A program made the translations under genes and the position numbers. Below, piece after piece: positions 1 to 11,535 of a DNA stretch of 64,000 nucleotides. This DNA is from Apoderus coryli (taxonomy: Eukaryota > Arthropoda > Insecta > Coleoptera > Attelabidae), in the NCBI GenBank assembly GCA_911728435.2, contig OU452204.1, positions 15,066,001 through 15,130,000 of the forward strand, written 5' to 3'. Positions within the stretch are counted from its first letter, which is position 1. Each line of letters opens with the position of its first letter. The notes below the pieces were generated by a model. It was not told where the DNA came from, ran no database searches, and worked only from the letters and a program-made list of their open reading frames with translations.

Positions 1-856
1 TAAGCAAACCTTTAAGATGATTAAAAAAATGTTGATAATAACACCCACAACGGCAGATTAATTAAAATGATTTCTGGGAATAAATGTGCTTACGGGAATA
101 AACTCTTTACCGAGTTACAAAAGATGAGATTCGGGATAATTTTATAGCATCATGTATATCCCAGATTCGGTAAGATGCAAGCACTGCAGTACAAAAAAGA
201 GCCCCATAGAACCAGATGGCACTGTTCATCATCAACGTTGGACTTCAGTTTTTAAAAGTTTGTTCAGTAGGCAATAATTGATTTTTCAAAATCTGTTCCT
301 ACTACTTAGTTCATTATTATTCGCAATATTTGGTGAAGTAACCCTTCTAACAGCGAGTCTAAAAGAAAGCTCCCCCAGCAAAATAATGGACTTAATTAGG
401 AAGATTGCGCTGCTGGGTGAAATATGAATAGGTATGAACCACAATAGACACTCAGTCGTCGCAGTGGAGGGTCCGATGCAGACCCACCATTTTGAACCTA
501 CCTATACCTACCCCTAAGACATTTTTTGTCAAGCAACAAATTTCCCTTCCCTCACCATGTACTAAACTAGATTAAAATTTTAGTTCAGAATTCTTTACTA
601 TGTACTTACATATTTTTGAAAGAAAACTTGTTTATTATTCATGATATTGTCTTACATTTTGTCATGTTTGGAAACATCACAATCAAATGAGTTATATTCT
701 TCAATGATGCATACATCTATTATAATGACACCGTAGAAAACATACATTCACATATTATAATATATTCCAGTTTGTATGTCGACATATTCACCATCATATA
801 CTTTCATATATATAGTAACTTGCTGCTATGTATCATTTGCATTTTGTTTCTTCCAG
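1..856. other. AT-rich interval, no supported gene
   Basis: I see no coding or RNA gene here. The only structure is a short inverted repeat, CCCAGCA at 374-380 against TGCTGGG at 411-417, too short and isolated to interpret. Confidence 0.5.
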
Positions 857-961
857 AAAATCCAACTTAATTTACATACTGTGGACCCCATGCTGCATAA
901 TATTCAGAGTGTCGTTTCTGTCGTACAGTCGCATGATGCGGTGCCGTTAACACTTTATTAA
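857..961 (+). CDS. possible terminal exon, unknown protein
   Basis: A pyrimidine-rich tract ending TTTCTTCCAG at 856 looks like a 3' splice acceptor. It is followed by 34 open codons and a TAA at 959-961. The peptide includes HTVDPMLHNIQSVVSV and ends VPLTLY; I recognise no domain. The reading frame also stays open upstream to 776, so an ordinary small ORF explains it equally well. No donor partner or upstream exon is visible nearby. Codon composition is less AT-skewed than the flanks. Chance occurrence is the main alternative. Confidence 0.2.
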   Translation, partial: KIQLNLHTVDPMLHNIQSVVSVVQSHDAVPLTLY

Positions 962-1362
962 CATCTCATAATGTAAAATTAACGGCTGCAAACGGCACTG
1001 GACCCGTCCGAGACTAATTAAGCCATCGAATCGTAAATTAATTACTGGCTAACACGGTTCGGGGGTAGAGCATCCACCAAGGCGTATCTCAGTGAATATT
1101 TGAAGGAGTTTTAGTTATTTTGATTGGTTTTTTAAATAACGAAACTAATGATGTCATTATTTTATTTTGAAATTGTATGTAGCTTTTCCATTTTTATCAT
1201 CCAATGAGAAAAACTATTTTTCATAGCCAAATCCCAGTCATATCACATGACTAGAGAGAGAGCATGACAGTTATAGCAGAGCCTCAATATATAAACAGTT
1301 TCTCTTTTGCTGAGAATTTGCTTTTGTTGCATGTAAAATTTAATAACGTCGATAGGTTAGAT
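962..1362. other. AT-rich interval, no supported gene
   Basis: It holds a GC-richer patch around 985-1085 with TTAACGGC-type partial inverted repeats. Nothing I can assign. Confidence 0.4.
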
Positions 1363-1930
1363 GCTTAACTCAGAAGTACCTCAGGGATCCATTCTTGGAC
1401 CTCCGCTTTTCATTTTGTTCATGAATAATATATCATACTATATAATCAGTTCACAATATCTGCTTCACGCTGATGATTTAAACATTTATAGTGTCATAAG
1501 GATAGTTTAACCACAGTTTAATATACAGTTACCTCGTGTCGGCACTTTTGTTATCTCTGTCTTAAAAGCAATTCGCCGGCGCTTATAGTTATAGATAATA
1601 TCTTATAGTATATATAGATATAGTATCATATAGTAGCGGGCCAGAATGTGGCTGGGATTGCGACGAGTCGATGCCGTTTTTAGCGTCTACTGACCCTTCT
1701 TATCTATAGTTATTATTCTATGGTTGAACCTTGCAAAGAGTTATGGAAAGTTTACATAAGGATGAAATGAGAGCGTTGCGTTCTGTACTGACAACTTGCA
1801 AGGAATTTATGAACACAAAAACTTGTGATTTACTTTTAAACTCCTATGTTAGATTAAAGTTGGAATATGCTTCAGTGGTATGGAGCCCTTCCTGCTATGG
1901 TATTCCTGAGTTACTAAATGATGTATGATT
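1363..1930 (+). pseudogene. non-LTR retrotransposon reverse transcriptase fragment, interrupted
   Basis: Two separated pieces of one reverse transcriptase are visible. At 1363-1500 the translation reads EVPQGSILGPPLFILFMNN and then LLHADDLNIYSVI, the RT motifs before and around the catalytic A-D-D. At 1731-1928 comes the later region with LNSYVRLKLEYASVVWSP, typical of the segment after the RT palm in jockey/CR1-like elements. Between them about 200 bp (1508-1715) is foreign, GC-richer and flanked by TATAGTTAT-like sequence, probably an insertion. The 5' part, the endonuclease and the 3' tail are missing. Clade assignment (jockey-like) is by resemblance only. Confidence 0.75.
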
Positions 1931-2067
1931 CAGGACTCATGTTCATATATAAACATATGCTTAGATATGGCAAATAAATTTACTGAGGATATGTGATATA
2001 TTTTGTAATAGAAGGGTCAAGTTTAAGCACACGCTATTATTTAGTTTGAAGAACCGGTCCAATTAAA

Positions 2068-2110
2068 AACAAACATGTTTCGAGGATTTAGATCCTGATC
2101 ATCAGTGTCA
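2068..2110 (-). ncRNA. hammerhead ribozyme motif (copy A)
   Basis: On the minus strand the order is CTGATGA, a stem II hairpin with AGGAT/ATCCT arms, then GAAACATGTT. The core bases CUGAUGA and GAAA are intact. Stem I is short (ACA/TGT plus a possible G-U pair). The predicted cleavage triplet is GUU, less favourable than GUC or GUA. Activity is untested. Confidence 0.65.
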
Positions 2111-2194
2111 ATCCAGTGTATAAATATATTTTAGAGGCTTTCAATATAAAAACATCATAATTAAAAGTCAATGAGATTCAAAAATGATTTTTTT

Positions 2195-2247
2195 TTCATG
2201 TTTGTTTTTAATTGATTTTTTCAAAGAAAAGATTTGTGGAGGTGACG
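2195..2247 (+). repeat. decayed opposite arm of hammerhead unit A
   Basis: The sequence CATGTTTGTTTTTAATTGA at 2197 repeats in inverted form the flank of copy A at 2061-2080. It is followed by TTTGTGGAGGTGACG, the box that follows other hammerhead copies in this window. The ribozyme core itself is lost in this arm. Confidence 0.45.
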
Positions 2248-2404
2248 ATATTTGTTTGCTTTGTATTTAATATTTAGTTTATAAGTTGTACTTTAGTTTA
2301 TAAGTGTATTTGCATAGTTTTTTTTGATTCTGTACATTGTCGTGGATATTTTTACCTATCTGTTGTAGTGGGCAGTATAAATAAAGCTCTTTATTGCTAA
2401 TATT

Positions 2405-2500
2405 TTCAGACAGGACAATTGATTTTGGACGACCTTCACGAACTTCGTCATGTCAAGAAAATAACGGCCATTATTAAACTCGTTAAAGGCTGCTTTATAT
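2405..2500 (-). pseudogene. mariner-like transposase N-terminal fragment
   Basis: Minus-strand translation gives AFNEFNNGRYFLD in one frame and then VREGRPKSIVLS in the next. The pair matches the conserved FNEFxxGR...FREGRPKSxV segment of the mariner DNA-binding (HTH) region. One frameshift separates them. No catalytic part is adjacent, so this is a short relic. Confidence 0.55.
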
Positions 2501-4878
2501 TTAGGCGTGATCGATTTGCCTTTTAGTATCGTCTCTTTCCAAATTATATACAGCCACCTAACCTAACACCTTAGTTTGGAATAAACAACAATCCGAAGTA
2601 GCCTTTCGAGGGCATTGCCAACAAAGTTTTGACGAGTCATCACTTGCTCTACTCTGAGACTTCCTTGTATAAAAAGAAAACTCCTTGGACACTAGCATTA
2701 TCAAAATAAAATTGAAAAATATTCAAAAATTGATCTTTAAGTGAAAATTTCTTGGTGTGAGTTAGTTTGAACTACAACTGCAATTTCGCGCCTAAAATTG
2801 CATCAACACACCTTGAAACCAAAAGCCATAGCTAAACTCAAATTGAGTATTGACGTTCTATTTCATTTACCTACCCATGTACCCTGAATTACCATTAAAA
2901 ATTTTTGACAAAAAGCGGCTTTAATTATTTCCAAAAACAAACTAAAACAAGTGTCATGATGAAGCATTTAATGTCAGAATTGGAGATCAATCGGGGGCAT
3001 AGACCAGTATTTGGTTTAAAAAACTTTTTGTAGTCTTTCTGAAACCAATCAGAAAGAAAACATTGGCTACGATCATTCCTACTATTTGCCCAAGATTTCG
3101 AAGCAATGATTTTCCAAAAAATGCTGTTCAGAAGTTAGTTGTGCTTTAATTAGACTATACTTAGTCTCAGAAAACAGAATGATCCATCTATATATCCAAT
3201 TCAATAGGGTTGACCTGGTCGATAACCTAGGATTGCGCTTGCTGACGGAAGATGTAAACAAATTCCAGATTCAGGAGTGAATATCCAATATTGGAATCCT
3301 GTTATAATGATTACCAAACATAATGTTCATTTAAAAATTTATAAGAGACGCCTATGAGGTTACAGTCAGGTCCATGATATAATAGGGGTTTGAGCGCTTG
3401 TAACTTCTATACGATTGTATGTCTATGTATGTGTATGTACGGATCAGTTAGTCGGTCTCTATTAATTTGCCCTATTATGCGTACTAGACGGGCAGATAAA
3501 CATTTCTCAACGAGGCGGAATGGTCACAGAGTCAGGATTTCCATTGACCGTTGTTATATTATTGTAATCATGGGAACAGTTAAAGCGTTCTTGTCAATAT
3601 TTTTCTATGCAACAATGGCTTGCTTTACTACGTTTAGTAGGTTTGGAAGTTTACACAACTGTGAGAGTTTAATTGAACTTAATGACGAGTATTTGGTAGG
3701 TGGATCGAAAACTTTTCAATTCAATGGTTTTTTGGTTTGAAAGAATATTTTTATAGTTTTACTGCTTTTAATAAGCAGCAACATTGTAACAAAATCCTTG
3801 GAATTAAACGTACGACATGACAAGGTATTTCCTACTTTTTGTTATTTTATTTTAAAACATTAAATAAGCAATTAATTTAATCTTGTAGCGTCTAATATTT
3901 AACCAATTTTGACTTTCCTTTAATGCAAAATACTACTGAACAATTCAAGCAAGAAGAACGCAAATTATAATAATTTACCCAAGAAATTTTATGCAAATAT
4001 ATTCAATAATAAAATATTGCTGATATCCAAGTCGGTAAATTTGAAATTTTATATAGTTTACGATCATTATAATTTTCGTATAGTTGGTATAATTTTGCTC
4101 CAATTACAATTTAACTTTGGCGTTATTATAATGATCATTGAACGCTGCTTTACTTCATATTAAAATTTACATAATCGGTATTAACTTTCCTGGTACTCAG
4201 CTATGTCGACAGTGGATTATTGTGCCGCTATTAAAATTAATTACGTGTTTCAACTCAATTTTACAAGAAATAATAATTGCTACATAAGCAACAATTAATC
4301 TAAATTTACCAGAGGGGTATTATTGATATGTTTAACCTCAATATGGTACCTTTACTGTCTATAGCTGGTGTGATTCTACTTCAGGTCCAAGAAGAACTCG
4401 TTCTTGAATGGTTTTGGTGAAGTGGTAAAACGTGTTTTTAGATTATTTTGCTTAAACTTAAAGTGTCATTTTTGCAATTTAAAAGTTACGGGGTTGTTTA
4501 ACGAAACAATACTTCTTACATTTCGAGAGTTCAGTATTCAGTAAGTAGTAGTAGTCTCTCTTGCCGTGGTATGTCCCCAACAAAGTACAGAAATGTGAGA
4601 ACTCGATGTTTCACAAATTCGTTGTAGAGATCCTATGAATATTGACTAAGGGTTCTTAAAATTAAAAATGAAGATTTAAACCTTAATATTCCTTCCCGAA
4701 TAGTTTATTTATCATTGACATCGCATTGAACACAATAAAATTATTGTGTAAATAAAAACAGCTACCCATTCTAATATTTGAATTAAAAAATTTTTAGTTA
4801 ACAAAACAAATTTTTTATTTTACTAAATTACAGCTAACTGTTTGGGATTTATGACAACTTATAAATATTTGGCTAATT
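2501..4878. other. AT-rich interval, no supported gene
   Basis: No domain or splice-supported exon was found. A 116-codon ORF at 3390-3740 (+) has no recognisable domain and a composition like its surroundings; I do not call it a gene. Confidence 0.45.
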
Positions 4879-5895
4879 TAATAATAATAATAATATATGT
4901 GTATTAGTTCTAAAAGGCATTACATAAATTTGTACAAAAAATGCATTATTACAACCATTAGAACTAAAAGGCGTGAAACCTCAGCCTCTCAACTAGGTTG
5001 AGTGATGTTGAAGCACAAGAAACAATACACAATAAAAAATAACAAAAAAAAATCAGTACTACACAATAAATACAATATTAAAACACATAAGTATACAAAA
5101 ATAAAGTGTTGGGTTAAAAACAGTACAAACAAAATGCTCAAATGAAATGCCTAAACGCTGTCAAGCAATATCTTTTTAATCGTGGATCTGAACACATGCA
5201 AACTCTGAGAGAAATCCTTAATCTCAAACCGGTTAACTAGCGTGGCGACATTATAAGAGAAAGATCTTTTAAATATTTCCTTTTTATGAACAGGGACTGT
5301 TATTAGACTTTTACGTCTGATGTTTAGATTATGCACATCAGTTCTATACACAATTCTATTAACCAGATAAGGAGGGGTTTTATATTTTATTATTTTGTAA
5401 AAGAAGCATGTTGAATGGTGAATGCGTCTGTTATACATATTCAGCCAACCTGCCTCCTTAAGCTTGTGAGATATGCCAAATATAAACCGCAAGCAATAGT
5501 TCTGCAACTTTTGAACTCTCCCTCTGTCCACACTATCAAGACAAGGACCGTAGATGCTGTCACAGTAGTTTAAGTGCGATAAGACAAGAGCATCACACAT
5601 ACGAATCTTCAAGGTTACATTTAACGAATGTCGGTGAGGGTATAATTTTTTTAACGACAATCTAAAACGACATCTTAAATAAAAAAAAAAAAAAAATTTT
5701 TTAACATTCCATATCCGATTTTAAGTTTTGAAGTTATATGGTCCTTGAATCGCAGCTTGTGATCCAGAACAAGTCCCAGGTTCTTTGCTCCTTCCTGGAA
5801 AACCAAAATGTCTCCATCCAATTCAAGGGCATTTTGTTGAATTTGATTTCTTACATTATCGCCACAAAACAGCATACGAACGGTTTTGTTTTTAA
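4879..5895 (-). pseudogene. 5'-truncated non-LTR retrotransposon, C-terminal RT region and tail
   Basis: Two adjoining minus-strand reading frames (5895-5675 and 5660-5151) cover the end of a reverse transcriptase. The first has AKNLGLVLDHKLRFKDHI, the conserved LG(V)xxDxxLxFxxHI motif. The second has LVLSHLNYCDSIYGP and RVQKLQNYCLRFIFG, the thumb region of CR1/L2- or jockey-like elements. A poly-A/T run at 5676-5700 has shifted the frame. An untranslated stretch follows and ends at an (AAT)n run at 4879-4893, which I take as the 3' microsatellite tail. The 5' truncation is typical of target-primed insertion. The catalytic FADD block is absent. Confidence 0.75.
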
Positions 5896-5929
5896 CAAAT
5901 GATCACGCGATATTTGATGTATTCTCCTC

Positions 5930-7110
5930 AGGTCCCGATTTATAAAGCATTTGATAGACTTGATCAAGGTATTCTATTGCGTAAACTGTGGCTTTATGGA
6001 TTATCTTATAATTTACTGCTGGTTTTGAAGTCGTATCTGAAGGATAGATTTCAGTATGTGGATAGTCGAGGATTTCGCAAATTTTAAAGTGTCATCTGGT
6101 GTTGCCCAGGGCTCTTGGACCATTCTTTTTCCTGTGTTTTATCGATGATATTTCTAGTGGCTTGACAAATAGTTCGTTATTATATGCTGACTACTTCAAA
6201 GTATATTCCGTCATTAATAGTACTTAAGAATGTTCTCATCTTCAGGACGATTTAAATGTTGTATATGAGTGGTGTGTCCGTAATAATCTTTATCTGAATA
6301 TTGATAAATGTTTTAGTGTTTCCTATACACGGAAAATAAACCGTGTCAAATTTTCATAATCTATAAATAATAGTGCATTAACAACTTGTGATGAGTTTAA
6401 AGATTTAGATGTTTGGTTTGATGGTAAACTGAGCTTTACTAATCATTACAATAATATAGTTTCAGCATCCTATAGATCTCTGGGTTTTATTGTACGGAGT
6501 TCGAAAGAGTTTGTGACACCTCAAACACTCATTGTTCTTTTCAACGCATTTGTCAGATCTAAACTGGAATATGCATCTGTAGTATGGAATCCTATGTATG
6601 CCATACATATAGCTAATATTGAACAAATCCAGCATCGTTTTGACAAGTTGCTGTGGTTTCGGGTTGATGAGGTTTATCCATCCATCGGATTTCCTCATCA
6701 TATTCTGCTAAACCGTTTTAATCTAGTATCATTAAATACTCGGAGACAATATTCCGCTCTAGTATTGCTTTTTAAAATTATTAATGGACTTCTTGACTGT
6801 CCAGACTTTTTCAGCCAGATTCCTTTTTGTTTCCCAAGTCTACGTACACGTAATAACGGAATCGTATTTTACTTTCCGGCCCCGCGTACTAATTTGTTGT
6901 TGCGTTCCCCTTTATATTTTATATGCCATATCTACTTGTAACTCTGTGTCCGAGCAAATTGATATTTTTAATTCAACTTTGTCTTGTATAAAAAATATAT
7001 TTCTCAGAATATAAATTTAGTGTTAGATATTAAGAATTTACTGTAATTTTTCCTGCCCTTTAATTGGATTATTTATCTGTCTGGGTAGTGTATCTTAAAT
7101 AAATAAATAT
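5930..7110 (+). pseudogene. jockey-like non-LTR retrotransposon fragment with 3' end
   Basis: Translation from 5941 reads YKAFDRLDQGILLRKLW (RT motif with the first catalytic Asp region), continues through a damaged VAQGS block at 6090-6115 and a degraded LLYADYFKVYSVI, where the second catalytic Asp is Tyr. An open stretch at 6513-6941 follows with VRSKLEYASVVWNP and IEQIQHRFDKLL. Several stops and frame changes are present. The 3' end carries AAATAAATAAAT at 7098-7110, consistent with a retrotransposon tail. It starts abruptly after 5895, next to the minus-strand fragment, so two insertions abut here. Confidence 0.75.
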
Positions 7111-7339
7111 AGTTCTTTATGTTTTTTTTAAACCTTTTTTTATTTGGTCACCGGAAATATTAAAATTAAGTAAAATTGTTTTAAAAACTTCCTCTAAAAT
7201 AAAGAATTCATGGGATTACTATGGATTCGCGAATTGCGGCAGTTGTGTGCCCACTTATTAAGTCGTAGTCCCGGAAAAGCCGAGGCCACTGTGAACTAAT
7301 TCAATATTTAGAAGCAGAGATTGCCTGTTTTTTTTACAG

Positions 7340-7457
7340 GAACACAGTGTATGCTTATTCCACACTGGATGCAGCCTTAACAAACTACGCAAGCACTTAC
7401 AATAATCAAATGCCTCCAGATAACAAATATAATTTAAATACCAATTATGTAAATTGA
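7340..7457 (+). CDS. possible host terminal exon, unknown protein
   Basis: A strong acceptor, CCTGTTTTTTTTACAG, ends at 7339. From 7341 there are 38 open codons and a TGA at 7455-7457. The peptide starts NTVYAYSTLDAALTNY and ends NTNYVN; it is polar, rich in Asn and Tyr, with no transposon motif. A possible polyadenylation signal AATAAA lies near 7664, giving a plausible 3' UTR of about 200 bases. No upstream exon is visible because the preceding 1.4 kb is retrotransposon, so an intron would have to span it. I do not recognise the family. It is the best candidate for host coding sequence in the window, but a chance acceptor plus short ORF is possible. Confidence 0.35.
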
Positions 7458-8497
7458 GAAAAGAAAGTATGTGGCGCCGACCACTTACCATTACCATTTA
7501 AATATTGTTAAGTATGTTTCTATATATATTTTTTTTTTGTATTTTGATTTATTGCTTCGATTGTGGGGCTATAATATCATTATATATACACCTACCAATT
7601 TGTTTATGCAGTGAAATTAAAAAATGACTGTATGTGACTGTTTTTCTTGCGCGTACTAGGTATAATAAAATTCCCTGATAATTTTAGTAATGAACAATAT
7701 GATTTATTGTATTGAATAATGTTTTGATTTATTGTTGGTCTAAAACAAGTTGAATCAAATTGGAAATTGACATGTAAACAATTTATTATGTTTATTGTTT
7801 TGTTGATTGCTTTGTTTTAACACCTTCAATTCAATTATAGGCAATAGTTTAGAAACCTTTTGATTTTGGATGGTTTTATTGTTATTATTTCACTCCAATT
7901 GTTGTTTTAGAACAACGTTTCTGCAACGCTAAATTGTGCCTTCCTCAGGTCAAATCAAAATCGTGGCTCTTGGAAAGTATTACTAGAGGCAGTATCCACA
8001 GCAGCAACATTTTTGTTGTTTAATATTATTTATCCATAAAAACTATTGTACGACACTGGTTATTAAGAGAGTCATTAACGAATTAAATACTTAAAACAAC
8101 CCGAATAATCATTGGCACTAAAAAAACGGTTTAGATAATAAAAAAAACGAGCGTTGTAAATAAAATAAAAATCGATGCTCTATAACGACATTTTAAGTAA
8201 GCTCGAAACTCAATAAAGTACTTTTAATTGCCGTAATTAACCGGCGTGAAACCGTTTTCCCCGAATAATTAAAAACAATGAACACGAATAAATCACGGTA
8301 GAACGAATTCATAAAATGAATGAAAAAAAAATGCGAAAAATATAAACAGAATTTAAAAACACGGCAAGATTACGTAATCTCTTTTTAAGCCACGGGAATT
8401 GCTTCGCGGAGATGTAATTAATTATTTATTAAAATTTTCCATGAAGTAATCCATCTTTAGAGAGGAGCGATGATTTTTTAATTATTAAAACTACGTC
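7458..8497. other. AT-rich interval, possible 3' UTR at its start
   Basis: The first 200 bases could be the 3' UTR of the candidate exon (AATAAA near 7664). The rest shows no gene. Confidence 0.35.
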
Positions 8498-8550
8498 TGC
8501 TCCACAAAATAAATATGATTATATTGTTTTGTTACCAATACAGTCTGTTA

Positions 8551-8590
8551 GTCATACATGTTTCGAGATTATAATCTCATCTTCAGTGAC
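8551..8590 (-). ncRNA. hammerhead ribozyme motif (copy B)
   Basis: Minus strand: stem I GTCA (8590-8587), CTGAAGA (fits CUGANGA), stem II GAGAT-TAT-ATCTC, GAAACATGTA, then TGAC closing stem I (8554-8551). The cleavage triplet would be GUA, with the scissile bond between 8555 and 8554. All core positions are intact. The box CTCCACAAAATAAAT at 8499-8513 follows at the usual distance on the ribozyme strand. Confidence 0.8.
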
Positions 8591-8929
8591 ATTAAATTTT
8601 AAAGAATCCGTTACTAGAAGTTACAGTATTATGCACATTCTAAGAATATTAAACATAGTAAATAATGGAATTATTACATTTCATGTGGTGTCTTACCATT
8701 TTGTGAAAAACTTATTGAAATTTATATAAATTAATTATGCAACATTTTTATCGAAATCTAACACGAGCACAGGCTCTAACTAGCCTTATATATCTAGTTT
8801 TCTTTTTATATATCATACTCAATTCAAACTAAATTGCCAATCTCGTGCTCAATTAAAACATATTGAGGTTATGTTAACAATGTATATAAAAATTCTCTTC
8901 TTATGTACCTACTAAATAGCATAGCTGTT

Positions 8930-10260
8930 TTATTTATGTCAAAGCCAGATCTCCATGATACTTAACAACATACTCAACTTTAAGCCATGCAAGTTGTTTT
9001 ATAAACTCTATAATATGGTCGAACTTCTTTAAACGAAAAATAAATCTACAGCAAGTAATAAGTAATTTGGACATACTGTAATCGATTCTTCTTAACCACA
9101 TCAATGCAGGCTAGTACACAATATTACAATAATCCAAGACGGCCACGACCAACGATTCTCCAAGTTTTTTACGCATTTTGAAGTTCAAAAGGTATTATAT
9201 TGACTTCAGAACATGATTTATGTGATATCCCAAACTAAGTTTCTCATTTAGAAAAATGGCTAGCACTTTCAGGTTAATAGAAAATGACAAACTGTTCAAT
9301 CTTAAATCTATATTTGCTTTAAGAATAACTCGCTTAGTTTGCTGACAAGAAAATCACTAATGTGGTCTGGTCGGAGTTTAACTTTAAATTATGTGTCCTA
9401 GAAAGGATTGAAACTGCCTCTAGATCATTAGTTATATGGGTCTTAGCGTTGTCATATTTATATGGATCGAACTCGTAGAGCAACTGAGTATCATCAGCGA
9501 ATGCACTGACCTGGCCATGCTCTACAGAACTAAATATACTAGCAGAATAAAAATGAAGAGCAAAGTTCCTAAGATTGATTCTTGAGGAACTCAAGATATC
9601 ACAGATTTAGATGTAGAAAAAATATTACACTTTGAGCTCGATTTTTTCTAAGTAGCTCTGAAAAAAGGCAACGGAACTATTATCAAAAAAATAGTAACTT
9701 AAGTTTGCACACAAAAGCTCGTGATCAATAGTGTCAAATGCCTTCGAGAAATTGAAAGATATTAACAGTGCTACTCGCTTTTTATCAGGATCATTGATAT
9801 AGATTATCTGTGAGATTCAACAGTGTCGTTGTGCTGTGATACTTTTTAAATCCTGACTGTATTTTGGGTAGAATGTTATTAGCATCTAAGTATTCACAAA
9901 TTTGACCAGCAACAACATTTTCCATTATTTTTGAAATAATAGGTAACAAGCTGATTGGTCGTAAATCACTAATAATTCGAGGATCATTATTTTTCGGTAA
10001 TGGATAAATCATAACCTGCTTCCATAATTATTGCGGCAAGTAATTAGACTCCAAACAACAGTTTGTAATAATATGTACAATATGGTTTATAGTATATGGC
10101 ATGCTTCATCATCTGAAGTGAAATTGTATCGATGCCACATGCATTTGATTCTATTTGGTATTCCCATTGTCTGGATGAAACGGCAAAACGTCAGGCGACT
10201 TTCAGGGTCCACTGGCAATAGATTTTGCACCTGTTGCACAAATATATTTAATACAAATTG
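8930..10260 (-). pseudogene. decayed non-LTR retrotransposon reverse transcriptase
   Basis: Minus-strand pieces appear in order: an upstream linker (10260-10030), DLRPISLLPIISKIMENVV and ILPKIQSGFKKYHSTTTLL (10012-9791), FSKAFDTIDHELL near 9750, then VSAFADDTQLLYEFDP at 9594-9334 with the catalytic A-D-D. A thumb region with VLDYCNIVY and LITCCRFIF follows down to about 8930. Stops and frameshifts are scattered throughout, so it is old. Order and spacing of the RT motifs are normal. Endonuclease and 3' tail are not recognisable. The pattern resembles the group at 4.9-5.9 and 44.9-45.7 kb. Confidence 0.75.
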
Positions 10261-10369
10261 ATAATAGATTATACTTTATTTAATAAAAATCTATTATAAA
10301 CTTAGTTTAATAAAATTATTTATAACATTATATTAAGTTTTCATAAATCCCACCATTAACCTGCATGCA

Positions 10370-10897
10370 ATAAATTGATCGGTTATAAAAACGATTACCC
10401 ACATTTTGTATTTGCTACTCTGCTCTATCATTTGAAACTGTAGTAATTTAAGTTGCTAAATCTTCTCAATTTGTAGGTTTGACTTTAAATATCCCCAATA
10501 AAAATAATGTCCGGCTGATAAATCTGGCGATCTTGCAGGCCAATAATTTATTCCACCGTCCGATCCATCTGTTTGGAAATATTTTGTTAAATAGGGTTTA
10601 AAATGTAATGTGGTGGAGCTCCGTCATGCTGATAACAAATGCTTTCAAGATTTCGATTTAATTCTCTTAAAGCAGGAACTATTTGACTTTGAAGAAGTTC
10701 TAAATGTTTTTGACCTGTTAAGTTCCCTTGTGTATAAAATGGCCACATGATTTTGTTTCCAAATAAACCCGCAAAAAACGATTTAATTTTTATGGTTTTT
10801 GTGTAAATTTTCATAGCTCCAATATCTAAAATTTGCTCTGTTTACTACCCCACGTACCATAAAAGTTGCTTCATCGGTAAATAAAATTTCAATTCAA
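10370..10897 (-). pseudogene. mariner/Tc1-type DDE transposase fragment
   Basis: The minus-strand translation begins ILFTDEATF at about 10895, which contains the first catalytic Asp. VNRANFRYWSYENLH and GNLTGQKHLELLQSQIVPAL follow, then ICYQHDGAPPHY with the second Asp. A frameshift leads to INYWPARSPDLSAGHYFYWG near 10560-10500, which carries the third acidic position. All three catalytic motifs are recognisable. The N-terminal DNA-binding half is missing: the fragment stops exactly where the dispersed repeat at 10898 begins, so that repeat probably truncated it. The fragment is decayed by stops and frame changes. Confidence 0.8.
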
Positions 10898-10936
10898 TAT
10901 TGTCCGTCAATTAGAACGTATCATTTGCAAAGTTAG

Positions 10937-10968
<32 letters not shown>

Positions 10969-11500
10969 TGATAATACATAGTACATTTCACTTACAATAC
11001 TAAAATAATTACAAATATATGACTAACAATTTTTTTGGCTCCTTTGCAACCAATCCAATTTTCCAGGTATCAATTTTTCGTTTGAAAGACACTGTAGAGA
11101 ACGTTTTATTTAGGATATTTGCAGCATTGCCAATGGTATGTTCAATTTTTAGAGAATCTTTTACCCATGCAGTTTATAGGTATGCAAATTTTGAGTAAAT
11201 ATTTTCTGTTGAGAATATAGTTATGAAATAAGAATAAACATTTTTTAATTTAAGTCTAAAAAATTGTGGAACACACCTAAAAGAACTAACAATGAAAAAT
11301 ATTAAATTAAAGACCAGTTTAGTGGTAAATAATCTTTAACGAAACACGGTTAGGCAGGTACTATTTATTTTCTCCATTATTAGAGTGAAACCAACTCACC
11401 ACTAACCAAATCTCATTTTATTATACGAACGTAGGTAGTATATTGCGGGATTACCGAAACTAAAATATATTTTTATATTCACTATGTTTTCATAATATAA
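10898..11500. repeat. dispersed repeat R1, copy 1
   Basis: This 603-bp block recurs in direct orientation at 25276-25925 with only scattered single-base differences. Both begin TATTGTCCGTCAATTAGAAC, contain a (TA)n run near the left end and finish CATAATATAA. Copy 2 has about 50 extra bases after the (TA)n run. I see no coding potential, no clear terminal inverted repeats and no target-site duplication, so the element class is unknown. Confidence 0.8.
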
Positions 11501-11510
11501 AATACCATAC

Positions 11511-11535
11511 CAGCGTAAATATAATATTTACGCTG
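11511..11535. repeat. perfect 25-bp hairpin
   Basis: CAGCGTAAATAT and its exact reverse complement flank one central base. It begins 11 bases after the right end of repeat R1. Its role is unknown. Confidence 0.7.

Noticed and set aside
374..417. CCCAGCA...TGCTGGG hairpin as a microRNA precursor
   Set aside because: The arms are only seven bases long, with an unpaired 30-base loop.
10031..10261. 76-codon plus-strand ORF
   Set aside because: It is antisense to the linker region of the minus-strand retrotransposon at 8.9-10.3 kb.
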